Shown here piece by piece: positions 30,600 to 40,200 of a stretch of DNA of 64,000 nt. The translations under genes were made by a program, and so were the position numbers. The notes under the pieces are model-generated. The model searched no databases, was not told the DNA's origin, and was given only the letters and a program-made list of their open reading frames with translations. The number at the start of each line of letters is the position of its first letter. Position 1 is the first letter of the stretch. Source of the stretch: Pseudomonas sp. K2I15 (GTDB lineage: Bacteria; Pseudomonadota; Gammaproteobacteria; Pseudomonadales; Pseudomonadaceae); the NCBI RefSeq assembly GCF_002204795.1, contig NZ_NIXO01000013.1, forward strand, positions 61,924 through 125,923, read 5' to 3'.

Positions 30600-31112
30600 T
30601 TACGCTTGCGTCACTTTTTCGATCAGCGCCCTATGTTCGGGAAACTGCGCGGTGAGCTTTTGCCGGTTGCTCATTTCCATATCTGCGTAATCAAACCCCG
30701 GTGAAACCGCTTCACTGATCAGGCCATAACCCGAAGCCCCATTCATAAGCCGCGAAGCTTTCCAGATGCCACCGGGCACATGCAGCTGTAAAAGCTGGCC
30801 GTTACTCACGTCGCTGCCCATCACAACGGTTTGCAGGGTGCCATCTGGAAAAATAAGGTTGTACTCAAGCGCATCGCCCAGGTGGTAGTAATGCACGATA
30901 TCGGAGTGGTTTAGATGAAAGTAGCCAATAGGCGAATCTTGGGTCAGCAGATAATAAATGGACGACATCAAATGACGTTGACCACCATGCTCGGTTTCGG
31001 CCGGGACTTGCCGACCGGATTGAAAGGTTCTGCGGTAGTAACCGCCTTCCTCGTGTTCCTCCAAGCCGAGCGCCGCGATCAGGTCCGGGGCATTCTGCAG
31101 GCTACGTTTCAT
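30600..31112 (-). CDS. DUF985 cupin-domain protein
   Basis: A 170-residue single-domain cupin of the DUF985 type: LIAALGLEEHEEGGYYRRTFQS near the start, SSIYYLLTQDSPIGYFHLNHSDIVHYYHLGD as the cupin strand pair (read in parts), and SPGFDYADMEM near the end. Members are thought to be small sugar or metabolite isomerase-like cupins, but no function is established. The gene marks the last ordinary chromosomal gene before the AT-richer region. Confidence 0.82.
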   Translation of the reverse strand: MKRSLQNAPDLIAALGLEEHEEGGYYRRTFQSGRQVPAETEHGGQRHLMSSIYYLLTQDSPIGYFHLNHSDIVHYYHLGDALEYNLIFPDGTLQTVVMGSDVSNGQLLQLHVPGGIWKASRLMNGASGYGLISEAVSPGFDYADMEMSNRQKLTAQFPEHRALIEKVTQA

Positions 31113-31804
31113 TCCATTTCCCTTGCGTGATGATGCTCAATAGCTGACTTAGTTTCCCCCGGCGATCTGGCGCGGGTGCCGTCTGGAGTATTCAGCAATT
31201 TGTAGAGAGACGTTACCGCGATGAACTTCAGATTCGTAACGGCGTTTATCTAGCGAGTAATGGCCAGAGCACTGGGTGAAAAGTGGCAGCAGAGAGACCC
31301 TGGACGCGCATAGAGAATTACGCATAATGTATATTATGTTAAATGATGTATCTACGCTTCAATCAAACGGTGAGCAACCATGTGGCGATAATCACAAAAT
31401 GATAATTAATCAATTTAAAAATCGTACCGTAGAATCAGGAGCTTACGCTCGTTTCCTAATGGCTCGGCATCGACACGTTAAGTCATTGAGATGAAAATCA
31501 GATCTGTCACTCGTTCCTAGACATATACCAATGATGACTGCTCTTCTTACATGTCTCCTGAAAATGAGGAAAATCAAGGGGTTGCCAGTTTTTTAGAGCA
31601 ACAACATTCCAAATAAGTAGGTTAAAAATCGCTATGAAACAATGACATACGCAGATCCGAGGTATTTAAAAATAATGCCAGACTTCCCGCTGTGAATAAA
31701 AACTCACAAAAACAGGGGCTTGCAGATGCTAATACGTTTTTAAAATAAATAATCTGAAATTTACTGATGATCTCCTACCCTTATCAATACATGGGTTTCG
31801 GGAG
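31113..31804. other. AT-rich gene-poor stretch at left edge of variable region
   Basis: About 690 bases, clearly richer in A and T than the genes on its left. One frame (31276-31494, 72 codons) is open but has no ribosome site or recognisable domain and is not called. The stretch looks like the junction of acquired DNA. Confidence 0.45.
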
Positions 31805-32983
31805 ATGGTTATCATGAGCTTGCCTACCCCCCTTTTTTCAGGGGCCACTAGTATTGCATTAGGTGAGGTGATTTATTACGGGCAGCATCCAGGTGTAGAG
31901 AGGTATTTGGCTGGATTCGATTCGAACCTAAATACATTCAAACACGCGAACATGGCGCGAGAGTTCATTGCTGCCCGTACCGGTGTGCAGAGTGACGGAG
32001 AAAATTTGTCAGGTTTTGGGTCTGCTCGAAGTATTGTAGAGCGTTTATTACTGTGGTCATGGATTATTCTGGAAAAGTCTATAGACGTAGTAGACAAAGA
32101 CGAATTTCGGGCATTCTTAGAATTCAACTCAGTGCCACCCTCCGATTGGGTAAGTGACTTCGCACGCCAGCGATTTAAGTGGGTTGATGGCGTCGGCTAC
32201 ATTGCTAACCCAGCATGGCGGCCATTTTCCAAGCCCGCCAATGGGACTGGGATGCGTACGATGAGCATGTTCAAGCTCATAGTCTCCTTCTGTACGTCTT
32301 TCTATGATTTCCTTATCCATAAAGGGATTTGCCAGTTTAATCCGGCGCGGAATTTCGAACGGCTTCCCCTTCAAACTTTAAGTGTCGAAGCTAGGGCAAT
32401 TGACCGCGGACTGACGGTTTGGCATGTGGATCAAATTCTCAGAATTGGCGCTAATCTGACTTGTGGTCGCCATGAGCGGGCCTTATTCATAGTTGCCATG
32501 ATGAGATACCTGCTAGTGCCAATTCGGTGGATCGCGAAAGACTTAAGAAGAACTCCTTCCTTCAACCTCTTAAGACATACCACCTCCGGTGTTCAGTATC
32601 TAGTTGACGGTCTACGGGGTGTCCAAGCAGTGACTGCCCCAAACACATTCATCTCATATCTAGAAAGGTATCGCGCAAGTCGTGATCTGCCTAGGAAGGC
32701 TCCTGACGATGAGGATGAGCCGTTGCTGGTGACCTCCCATGGTCGACCTGGTTTGACGCAACGTCAAATCAGAAACTTGGTTAATGAGCTTGTGACGCTA
32801 ACGGTTAACCAGCTGGAAATTGAGGGTGCGGATAATCAGGAAATAATTTCCCTAAAGACATCGTGCTTGGACTCTATACGAATTGCGAGCATCAGTGGCA
32901 GCCTTCAAGAGTTTGGTATATATGAAACTCAAAAGAAATTAGGTTCTGAAGTCTTCAGTTCGATTCTCCGTAAAGGACTCTGA
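31805..32983 (+). CDS. integrase-like protein lacking catalytic residues
   Basis: A 392-residue protein, with GGAGATGGTT just before the start region; ATG 31814 (MSLPTPLF) is a second possible start. It does not match a family I can name surely. The layout resembles a tyrosine recombinase: a helical N-terminal part, a RHERALFIVAMMRYLLVPIRW segment where ordinary enzymes have the first Arg, a DEPLLVTSHGRPGLTQRQI strand and loop, SCLDSIRIAS where the HxxR box should be, and YETQKKLG where the Tyr should be. The His and the Tyr are missing by this reading, so it may be a non-catalytic relative. Codon use is AT-richer than in nearby genes. Confidence 0.45.
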   Translation: MVIMSLPTPLFSGATSIALGEVIYYGQHPGVERYLAGFDSNLNTFKHANMAREFIAARTGVQSDGENLSGFGSARSIVERLLLWSWIILEKSIDVVDKDEFRAFLEFNSVPPSDWVSDFARQRFKWVDGVGYIANPAWRPFSKPANGTGMRTMSMFKLIVSFCTSFYDFLIHKGICQFNPARNFERLPLQTLSVEARAIDRGLTVWHVDQILRIGANLTCGRHERALFIVAMMRYLLVPIRWIAKDLRRTPSFNLLRHTTSGVQYLVDGLRGVQAVTAPNTFISYLERYRASRDLPRKAPDDEDEPLLVTSHGRPGLTQRQIRNLVNELVTLTVNQLEIEGADNQEIISLKTSCLDSIRIASISGSLQEFGIYETQKKLGSEVFSSILRKGL

Positions 32984-33257
32984 CTGGTTATGTGATCTAG
33001 ACGCTTTGACACAGCTGCATTAGGGGTTAACGATCTTTTGCTCATCACTCGCGCGTAGGCGTGGAGTCAAGGGGCTTGTTTCGCAGGGCGCTTCTAATTC
33101 GTGATTCATTGAAGACATGCTGCCGCCCTACTCCTGAATCCCAATTTCCTCCTTTGAGGATTGTCGGAAATTCGAGAGCTGGCGCGCACCCCCTTCGCCT
33201 GGAAGACTTGGGTCGCAGAGGGTCTTATATACAGGTGATTGAATCGCCCCGGATTCT

Positions 33258-33978
<721 letters not shown>

Positions 33979-33988
<10 letters not shown>

Positions 33989-34170
33989 TCCTTGGCAAAG
34001 TACGCGGCGGCCTTTTTTAATATGTCTCGATCTTCAGTGACGCGCTTGAGTTCCGCTCGCAGACGACGTAGCTCAGCGTGCTGATCATCCTCAGCGACAG
34101 GCAGCTTCTTTTCGGTCACTTGATTGACTGCTTGGATTTTGAATTCTTCGGGGTAACGCGGGTTGCTCAT
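33979..34170 (-). pseudogene. IS3-family OrfA with internal deletion
   Basis: The frame starts MSNPRYPEEFKIQAVNQVTE and ends DILKKAAAYFAKECG as intact IS3 OrfA proteins do, but it is only 63 residues against roughly 90-100. The helix-turn-helix that binds the terminal repeats is missing between LPVAE and DDQHAELRR. The frame itself stays open, so it could still be translated as a short protein with the leucine-rich C-terminal helix. Confidence 0.8.
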
Positions 34171-34359
34171 GGCACCTCCTGATTGGCCTCAGTTTAAGGC
34201 ATGGAGGTGTCTACGAAACCCGGGGCGATTCACTCCTCTGCGTATCCTTGAAATCTTTAAGATCGTCCGTGCTCGTGCTGATGCACGCGACTTCCAGCAG
34301 TTCGACTCCTTGGGCTGCTGTGTGGCTCCTCTCCCCCCTCATTATGACCCCACCGCCTC

Positions 34360-34641
34360 TCACTTAGAAGCCGCTTCCATTTCTTCCTGCACCTGTCTGA
34401 TTAGGGAGGCTAGATTAACGGTTGGGTCGAGGATCAGGAAAGTCTCGATTATCAGAGTGAGAGGATGAACACCAGTGCGCTCGGCCAATGCAGCTGCTTT
34501 GTCAATGGTAACGTTTTTCAGTCCGCGCTCTAGCGTGCTGATATAGGTCCTACTGCTGATGTCGTGGAAATCTTCCTGCGTCAAGCCCCGACGAACCCGG
34601 GCATTTCGAAGCGCAATCCCGAACGCCTGCTTCACTTCCAT
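34360..34641 (-). CDS. small XRE-family transcriptional regulator
   Basis: A 93-residue repressor-type protein with one HTH_3 domain: FGIALRNARVRRGLTQEDFHDISSRTYISTLERGLKN in parts (about 6-42), then a helical C-terminal part. The start at ATG 34641 has GAGGAA 6 bases before it; a longer open frame to 34803 lacks a ribosome site and runs through the operator. A palindrome 40-64 bases upstream suggests self-regulation, as in phage repressors and restriction-modification controller proteins; no restriction enzyme gene is adjacent. Confidence 0.8.
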   Translation of the reverse strand: MEVKQAFGIALRNARVRRGLTQEDFHDISSRTYISTLERGLKNVTIDKAAALAERTGVHPLTLIIETFLILDPTVNLASLIRQVQEEMEAASK

Positions 34642-34680
34642 GACCGTTCCTCGCAAAAGGAACGATGAAGCCTTTTTGCT

Positions 34681-34705
34681 CACTATAGGGCTACAATCTA
34701 TAGTG
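34681..34705. promoter_or_regulatory. palindromic operator upstream of the XRE gene
   Basis: CACTATAG at 34681-34688 and CTATAGTG at 34698-34705 form a perfect 8-bp inverted repeat with a 9-base spacer. TATAGT and TACAAT within it look like -10 elements on the two strands, so binding would probably block transcription. Confidence 0.6.
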
Positions 34706-34843
34706 TTCATTTCGGTAGAATTGCGTTGAGTCGATGCCAATCTGCAAGGGAAATTTCTTGGAGCTGTCGCGGGCTTTTTTTCTATCCGTCGCAAGCAGTG
34801 CATTTTCCAAAACCGATGCCTTCTACCAGTCAGGGTGCCCTAA

Positions 34844-35314
34844 TTGATTTTTGTTTATGACCCCGCCCAGCGTGAGGTACGGAATTGCACTCACGGAGAA
34901 ATAGAGGGACTATGCTTTGTTGCCACTATCATCTCCCTGCACACAGGGCAGACCAATCGTGCAGCCATACTCAACTGTGCTTACGAATTACAGTACTACC
35001 TAGCTGCAGTCACGGACGTAGAGGTTAGGCATGTTCACATGATGTGCCCACCGTCCATCAGCGGTCGCACTCACTGGACTTTAGAGGAGCTAGAGAGCGT
35101 TACCGTCTTCAACGGCATCTCTACTGATCAAAGCGCGGTCGTTTACCGAACTGCTTCAGCCAGTTACAAGCTGGGTGACCTGGATCTTCGTCGGAAAAAG
35201 AAATCACGGGTGTTGTATTGCCCCAGGCACCTTCAACAACAGAACTTTCAGCTATCAGAGAACTATTCGGCAACATCCAATACCCAGCTTTTTGGACCCT
35301 TAGGGAGACAGTAA
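34844..35314 (+). CDS. doubtful hypothetical protein
   Basis: An open frame of 156 codons starting TTG, without a visible ribosome site. The translation has no recognisable domain, signal peptide or membrane segment. It is divergent from the XRE gene. It may be an unknown gene or chance; kept because it is the longest frame in the 34.8-36.3 kb stretch that does not oppose another gene. Confidence 0.25.
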   Translation: MIFVYDPAQREVRNCTHGEIEGLCFVATIISLHTGQTNRAAILNCAYELQYYLAAVTDVEVRHVHMMCPPSISGRTHWTLEELESVTVFNGISTDQSAVVYRTASASYKLGDLDLRRKKKSRVLYCPRHLQQQNFQLSENYSATSNTQLFGPLGRQ

Positions 35315-36316
35315 GAAACATGAGGTTCCACCAACCGCTCTATGAGTACTTTGCATGTTCAGGCCTGCTGGCTGCTACAGGTCATCCAAGATAGATGAGC
35401 TTGCTATACCGTCGTAGTCACCGCTGGTGCAACGACTCCGACCTGAATGACCTCCTCGGCTAGCGCGCTGACTAGACAGCGCTGGCTGAATAACCGCATA
35501 GATACCAAACATGGAGATGGTGTGGTTTCACAGAGCACTCGTTCGCATCAGACTTCGCCAGGCGGTCGCATGCGATTCAAGCACCGATCTGCATCGAATT
35601 TGACCACAGCGCTTCCAGAGTGAGGAAATTTCTCCAACGCACAACAAGCCTGCCGCGCACCGAGTGTTCGGCAAATCAAGACGAGTTACTCGCTTTCTGC
35701 GTTGGAGATAGTCTCCAGCAGTGCTTGATGCACCTAGTATTATAATGACTTTTGAAGCTCAAAAAGGGGGGAGGATGAAGGGGCGACGAAAAGTAAAGAA
35801 ACTCAAGTGGAAAATGAAAGCAGATTTTGAAGAGCATGCTCAGGCCTTGCTTCGGAACAGATCTGATGAACAGAACAGGTTTCTGGACTGCGCCCTGTTA
35901 GACGGACGCGAACTAGAACCGGTTGGAAGGCTCGCCGGCTGATCCACGCATCTAGGGATAGCGATTCAGTAAGAAATACCATGGATCTTTTGACCCTTAC
36001 CAAGTCAATGGATGTTTTCAAACACGCAACCGAGGAGTGCTGATGGTGGGCGATGTTGGCTATTTGTCGGGTTTTGGTGGCTTCACTCCGGGCATGGCTA
36101 ACGTGTTCTGCACAGGAATCCGTTGCGTAGCATAAAGCCGGATTGATTTCGTCCAAGCATTCACGCATGGGGGGCCTTAGCCTAAGGAACCGAGTAGCCT
36201 GATCTCTGTGTGGCCGATACGGCACGTCGACTAACTGTAGGTCAAGACACCATGGGGAACGCTCGCCAAGCGTAAGCACCTAATTACGGCAGCACGATGA
36301 CTCTGAGGGCCTAAAC
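35315..36316. other. mostly gene-free 1-kb stretch
   Basis: Apart from one short frame at 35775-35942 (MKGRRKVKKLKWKMKADFEE, preceded by GGGGGAGG; 55 residues, very basic start), nothing convincing is visible. A minus-strand frame at 35803-36279 has no domain character. This looks like degraded insertion-prone sequence. Confidence 0.35.
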
Positions 36317-36592
36317 ATGACCATGCCGATTGAACGTACCCGGGCAGTCATCCAAACGGGGGAGTTTCTGCTTGAGCTCTCCCAAGACTTATCGATGCCA
36401 GAAAGGGTACGCCGTGACGCCAAATTCCTCCTGCGTCACTATCCGTCTCAGTTTCAGGTGCTGCTGGCAGGACGGATTGAAGAAGCGTCAGATACTGACG
36501 TGTCCCCGATGGGCCCAGTCTTCAGCTCCGCAATCGATAGCAGCTACCACAGCCCGTTCGTTTGCGCTGCAGCCGACAAAGCTTCCAGATGA
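36317..36592 (+). CDS. BPSL0761-family protein
   Basis: A 91-residue protein whose first 55 residues match a small conserved family as I remember it: MTMPIERTRAVIQTGEFLLE, then LPE-like MPERVRRDAKFLLRHYPS. The family is short (about 60-90 residues), of unknown function and often found among mobile DNA. The tail after residue 60 looks less conserved. A Sir2 remnant overlaps and follows. Confidence 0.65.
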   Translation: MTMPIERTRAVIQTGEFLLELSQDLSMPERVRRDAKFLLRHYPSQFQVLLAGRIEEASDTDVSPMGPVFSSAIDSSYHSPFVCAAADKASR

Positions 36593-36834
36593 CATGCTGG
36601 GATCGCGCCATCAAAGCCGTGACTGCCGCTCGAAAGGTTGTGTTTTTACCGGCGCCGGCATGTCTGCTGAAAGTGGAATTCCGACCTCCCGCGACAAACG
36701 CACAGGCCTTTGAGAAAGGAACGATCCTGAGCGGTTGGAAACGGCCCAGGCTTTCCGAACATCCTCTCGCTATTTCTGTTGGCTCTGCCGAGAAGCTATC
36801 TCGGGTTGCTCAAGCGTTCTAAATATCCTGATGA
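36590..36834 (+). pseudogene. Sir2-type NAD-dependent deacylase remnant
   Basis: In one frame VFTGAGMSAESGIPTSRDKRTGL gives the unmistakable sirtuin NAD-binding start (read in two parts: GAGMSAESGIP and RDKRTGL). The matching upstream piece IKAVTAARKVVF lies in another frame and the downstream continuation FEKGTIL in a third, so frameshifts break it. The catalytic-His and zinc parts are absent. It is a dead gene end. Confidence 0.7.
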
Positions 36835-36905
36835 TGCCTGAACCCGTAGGCGCGACTGGATGCTCATCCCACCATGCAGCTATCAACGGACAGATGAGCT
36901 CAGGA

Positions 36906-38099
36906 TTAACGTTTTACCTTCAAAAGAACAGCAACACCGAGGACAGCGGAAAGAATAGAGCCCATAAGCACTCCAACCTTCACCTCATCGACCAGATGCG
37001 GGTTATCCGGGAAGGCCAGCGCCCCGATGAAGAGGCTCATTGTGAAACCAATGCCGCACAGCAGCGCTACACCGTACAGCTGAGACCAATCACATTGCTC
37101 AGGCAGCTTGGCCAGCCCTGTGCGAATAGCCAGCGCAGCCAAACCAAACACGCCAATTTGCTTGCCTAGCAATAGCCCAAGCGTTACTCCCAGAGGTACC
37201 TGGTCGATAAGGTTATTAGGCGAGATACCAGCAAGAGAGACACCCGCATTGGCAAAACCGAATATGGGCACAACGGCGAAAGCGACCCACGGGTGCAGCT
37301 TTTCTTCCAAGTGGATGAGCGGCGATTTGCACTCGCTGCTCGCCGCCCGCATCGGAATGCACAGTGCGAGAATGACACCGGCCAAGGTCGCGTGAATACC
37401 AGACTGAAGCATAAAGAACCACAGCAGACCGCCCGCTATCAGGTAAGGCCAGAGCCGAGTCACACCGAATCGGTTGAGCATCACCAGGAACACAATAACG
37501 CCCAGTGAGGCCAGCAACATACTGACCGACAAGCCGCTGGTGTAAAACAGAGCGATGATGAGCACGGCACCCAGGTCATCAAGAATCGCAAGCGCAGACA
37601 GAAAGATTTTCAACGAGGTGGGCACACGTTTACCTAGCAGCGACAGTACGCCCAAGGCAAACGCAATATCGGTCGCAGCCGGAATAGCCCACCCTCCCAA
37701 AGTTTTGGCGTTACCCCAGTTGACCGCAATATAGATCAAAGCAGGTACAAGCATACCGCCTAACGCGGCGAATCCTGGAAGAGCGCGCTGGCTCCAGCTC
37801 GATAACTGGCCGACCAACATTTCGCGCTTGATCTCCAACCCCACCAGCATGAAAAAGACCGCCATCAGTCCATCATTGATCCAGTGCTCAATCGAGAGGC
37901 CAACGACTTTTACATGCAGTGACGAGAAGTAAATGTCTGCCAACGGAGAGTTAGCAACGAGGAGTGCTATCAAAGCAGCGGCCATGAGTATCAGGCCACC
38001 CGCTGATTCCGCGGCCAGGAAACGGGAGAAAAAAGCACGCGTGGCGGGAGATTCACGATGGCCGTGGGTTTTATCCGGACGTGAGGATTTCAAGCTCAT
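36906..38099 (-). CDS. nhaA: Na+/H+ antiporter NhaA
   Basis: A 397-residue inner-membrane antiporter that exports Na+ or Li+ in exchange for protons. About 12 helices are visible. The family elements are [31 protein letters not shown] and the cation-binding Asp pair in [21 protein letters not shown] 38099 is chosen as start because GGAG lies 11 bases upstream at 38111-38114; GTG 38105 and 38111 are alternatives. The leader may be an nhaA-I riboswitch. It diverges from the SulP gene. Confidence 0.93.
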   Translation of the reverse strand: MSLKSSRPDKTHGHRESPATRAFFSRFLAAESAGGLILMAAALIALLVANSPLADIYFSSLHVKVVGLSIEHWINDGLMAVFFMLVGLEIKREMLVGQLSSWSQRALPGFAALGGMLVPALIYIAVNWGNAKTLGGWAIPAATDIAFALGVLSLLGKRVPTSLKIFLSALAILDDLGAVLIIALFYTSGLSVSMLLASLGVIVFLVMLNRFGVTRLWPYLIAGGLLWFFMLQSGIHATLAGVILALCIPMRAASSECKSPLIHLEEKLHPWVAFAVVPIFGFANAGVSLAGISPNNLIDQVPLGVTLGLLLGKQIGVFGLAALAIRTGLAKLPEQCDWSQLYGVALLCGIGFTMSLFIGALAFPDNPHLVDEVKVGVLMGSILSAVLGVAVLLKVKR

Positions 38100-38107
38100 A
38101 GGCACAG

Positions 38108-38180
38108 TCACTCCGCGCGGCGGCCCGACCTGCGCTGAATTAAACCTGCCCTCCCGCGTTTTGCGGTGACACCCGCGGGA
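38108..38180 (-). ncRNA. candidate nhaA-I (Li+-I) riboswitch in the nhaA leader
   Basis: The minus-strand leader has a 6-bp stem CCCGCG/CGCGGG (38174-38179 with 38153-38158) around GGUGUCACCGCAAAA, followed by GAGGGCAGG, a linker, CAGGUCGGGCCGCC and GCGCGGAG, the last carrying the ribosome site. GGGU, GGGCAGG and GGGCCGCC blocks upstream of nhaA fit my memory of the nhaA-I motif, reported as a Li+ sensor that controls nhaA. Sequestering of the ribosome site is inferred. No covariance model was run. Confidence 0.5.
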
Positions 38181-38484
38181 TATTCTACATGATAGGTTCC
38201 TGCAAGACCGCCTATCGGTTGTACGAGTGCGCTACGGCCGGTTATTATCCTGTGGTCTGTATACGACACGCCGAAGGATTTACCTTGCCACGCTCGAACT
38301 GGCTGCCTACGCCGCCATAGCGCTCCGCCCCCTCGCACGCCCCTGACCGCCTCCTAGCTGCGGTCGTATTTTGCTGCGCCAGCTTTTTTGGCCGCGGCCA
38401 TTCCACAACTCAATTGAAGACACAAGCACACACGGCTCAGTGCTAACCGCTGCGCGGGACGTGGTGCCTGCCATGGGTAAATAA
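38181..38484. other. divergent spacer nhaA / sulP
   Basis: About 300 bases holding the promoters of both genes. No coding frame is credible. An inverted TAGGTTCCTGCAAGACCGCCTA element occurs near 38192 in parts, but no family can be named. Confidence 0.35.
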
Positions 38485-39972
38485 ATGTTTGAAAAGATCA
38501 AAGTTGCTTGGCTGTCAAATATCCGAGCCGATGTCCTCGCGGGCCTCGTTGTTGCACTGGCGCTTATTCCAGAGGCTATTGCCTTTTCTATTATTGCCGG
38601 CGTCGACCCCAAGGTTGGCCTTTATGCCTCTTTCTGTATCTGCACTGTGATCTCGTTTGTTGGGGGGCGTGCGGCGATGATCTCGGCGGCCACCGGCGCC
38701 ATGGCGTTGCTCATGGTAAACCTGGTCAAGGATCATGGCCTTCAGTACCTCCTCGCCGCCTCGCTGACGTGCGGCGTACTTCAAATAATCGCGGGCTATC
38801 TGCGGCTGGGCAAGCTGATGCGCTTCGTATCGCGATCAGTCGTCACAGGATTCGTTAACGCCTTGGCGATCCTGATTTTCATGGCGCAGCTTCCAGAACT
38901 CACCGGGGTAACCTGGCCCGTTTACGCCATGACTGCTGGCGGACTGGCGATTATTTACCTTTTCCCAAGGCTGCCGGGCGTAGGAAAACTGCTCCCCTCG
39001 CCGCTCTTATGCATCATCGTGCTGACTGCGATTTCGATCTACATGGGCCTGAATTTACATACGGTGGGCGACATGGGCTCGCTGCCTGATAGTCTGCCGA
39101 TATTCTTGTGGCCAAGCGTGCCACTAAACCTTGAAACACTGATGATCGTACTGCCTTACTCTGCCGCGCTGGCAGTGGTCGGTTTGCTGGAGTCGATGAT
39201 GACGGCAACCATCGTCGACGACCTGACAGACACGAGCAGCGACAAGAATCGTGAATGCAAAGGCCAGGGCATCGCCAACATCACCAGCAGTCTCATTGGC
39301 GGCATGGCGGGCTGCGCGATGATCGGGCAGTCGATGATCAACGTTAAATCTGGCGGACGAACCCGCTTGTCTACGCTGAGTGCAGGAGCTTCACTGCTGA
39401 TCATGATGATCTTCATGGGCGACTGGCTCGCCCGCATACCGATGGCCGCGTTAGTCGCCGTGATGATCATGGTCTCCATCAGCACCTTCAGTTGGGACTC
39501 CATCCGCAATCTCAAAGACTATCCGCTCTCAACGAACATCGTGATGTTGGTCACGGTGGTCGTGGTCGTCGTGACCCATAACCTGGCCTACGGCGTTGTC
39601 GCAGGCACCTTGCTGGCCGCCATGTTCTTCGCCAACAAGATCGGACATTACCTGGAGGTCACTTCTCAGCATGACCCCGCACATGCCCATCGCACTTACT
39701 ACGTCACAGGCCAGGTGTTTTTTGGCTCAGCAGACAGGTTCACTCATTCGTTCGATCTTAAGGAACGACTGGAGACCCTGACCATCGATCTTCGAGAGGC
39801 CCACTTTTGGGATATTACTTCAGTCGCTGCGCTCGACAAGGTAGTGCTGAAGCTGCGCCGAGAAGGGATTCACGTAGATGTCATCGGGATGAACCAAGCT
39901 ACGTCCACGATCGTGGATCGCTTTGGCGTTCACGACAAACCCGCTGGCATAAATAAGTTGAGGGGGCATTAA
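38485..39972 (+). CDS. SulP-family anion transporter with STAS domain
   Basis: A 495-residue transporter with about 11-12 helices followed by a C-terminal STAS domain (about 385-490). It has the SulP opening [35 protein letters not shown] in parts and the STAS strand [22 protein letters not shown]. SulP proteins carry sulfate, bicarbonate or other anions with Na+ or H+. Here it lies between two Na+-linked transporters, so a Na+-dependent bicarbonate or sulfate role is possible but unproven. No carbonic anhydrase gene is adjacent. Confidence 0.88.
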   Translation: MFEKIKVAWLSNIRADVLAGLVVALALIPEAIAFSIIAGVDPKVGLYASFCICTVISFVGGRAAMISAATGAMALLMVNLVKDHGLQYLLAASLTCGVLQIIAGYLRLGKLMRFVSRSVVTGFVNALAILIFMAQLPELTGVTWPVYAMTAGGLAIIYLFPRLPGVGKLLPSPLLCIIVLTAISIYMGLNLHTVGDMGSLPDSLPIFLWPSVPLNLETLMIVLPYSAALAVVGLLESMMTATIVDDLTDTSSDKNRECKGQGIANITSSLIGGMAGCAMIGQSMINVKSGGRTRLSTLSAGASLLIMMIFMGDWLARIPMAALVAVMIMVSISTFSWDSIRNLKDYPLSTNIVMLVTVVVVVVTHNLAYGVVAGTLLAAMFFANKIGHYLEVTSQHDPAHAHRTYYVTGQVFFGSADRFTHSFDLKERLETLTIDLREAHFWDITSVAALDKVVLKLRREGIHVDVIGMNQATSTIVDRFGVHDKPAGINKLRGH

Positions 39973-40200
39973 TCTGGCCCGCGCAAACCTGTTCATTGCA
40001 CTCAATCGAATAGATTGCAGCCCAAAAAGACGTCATGTGACGGTGACATATTCGATCGAAGGGCTATGCAACCGGCAGGTTTTGCCGGGTTTGTTCTCAA
40101 AGCTTGTTAGGATAAAGGCGCTTACATCTCGTTTTACCATAGGAACAGCGGGGATAATGACAACTGCGCGTTAAAACGCGCCAACAACAAGGAGATTCTC

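Noticed and set aside
35803..36279. 158-codon minus-strand frame
   Set aside because: No domain, no ribosome site, biased composition; it overlaps debris. Probably chance.
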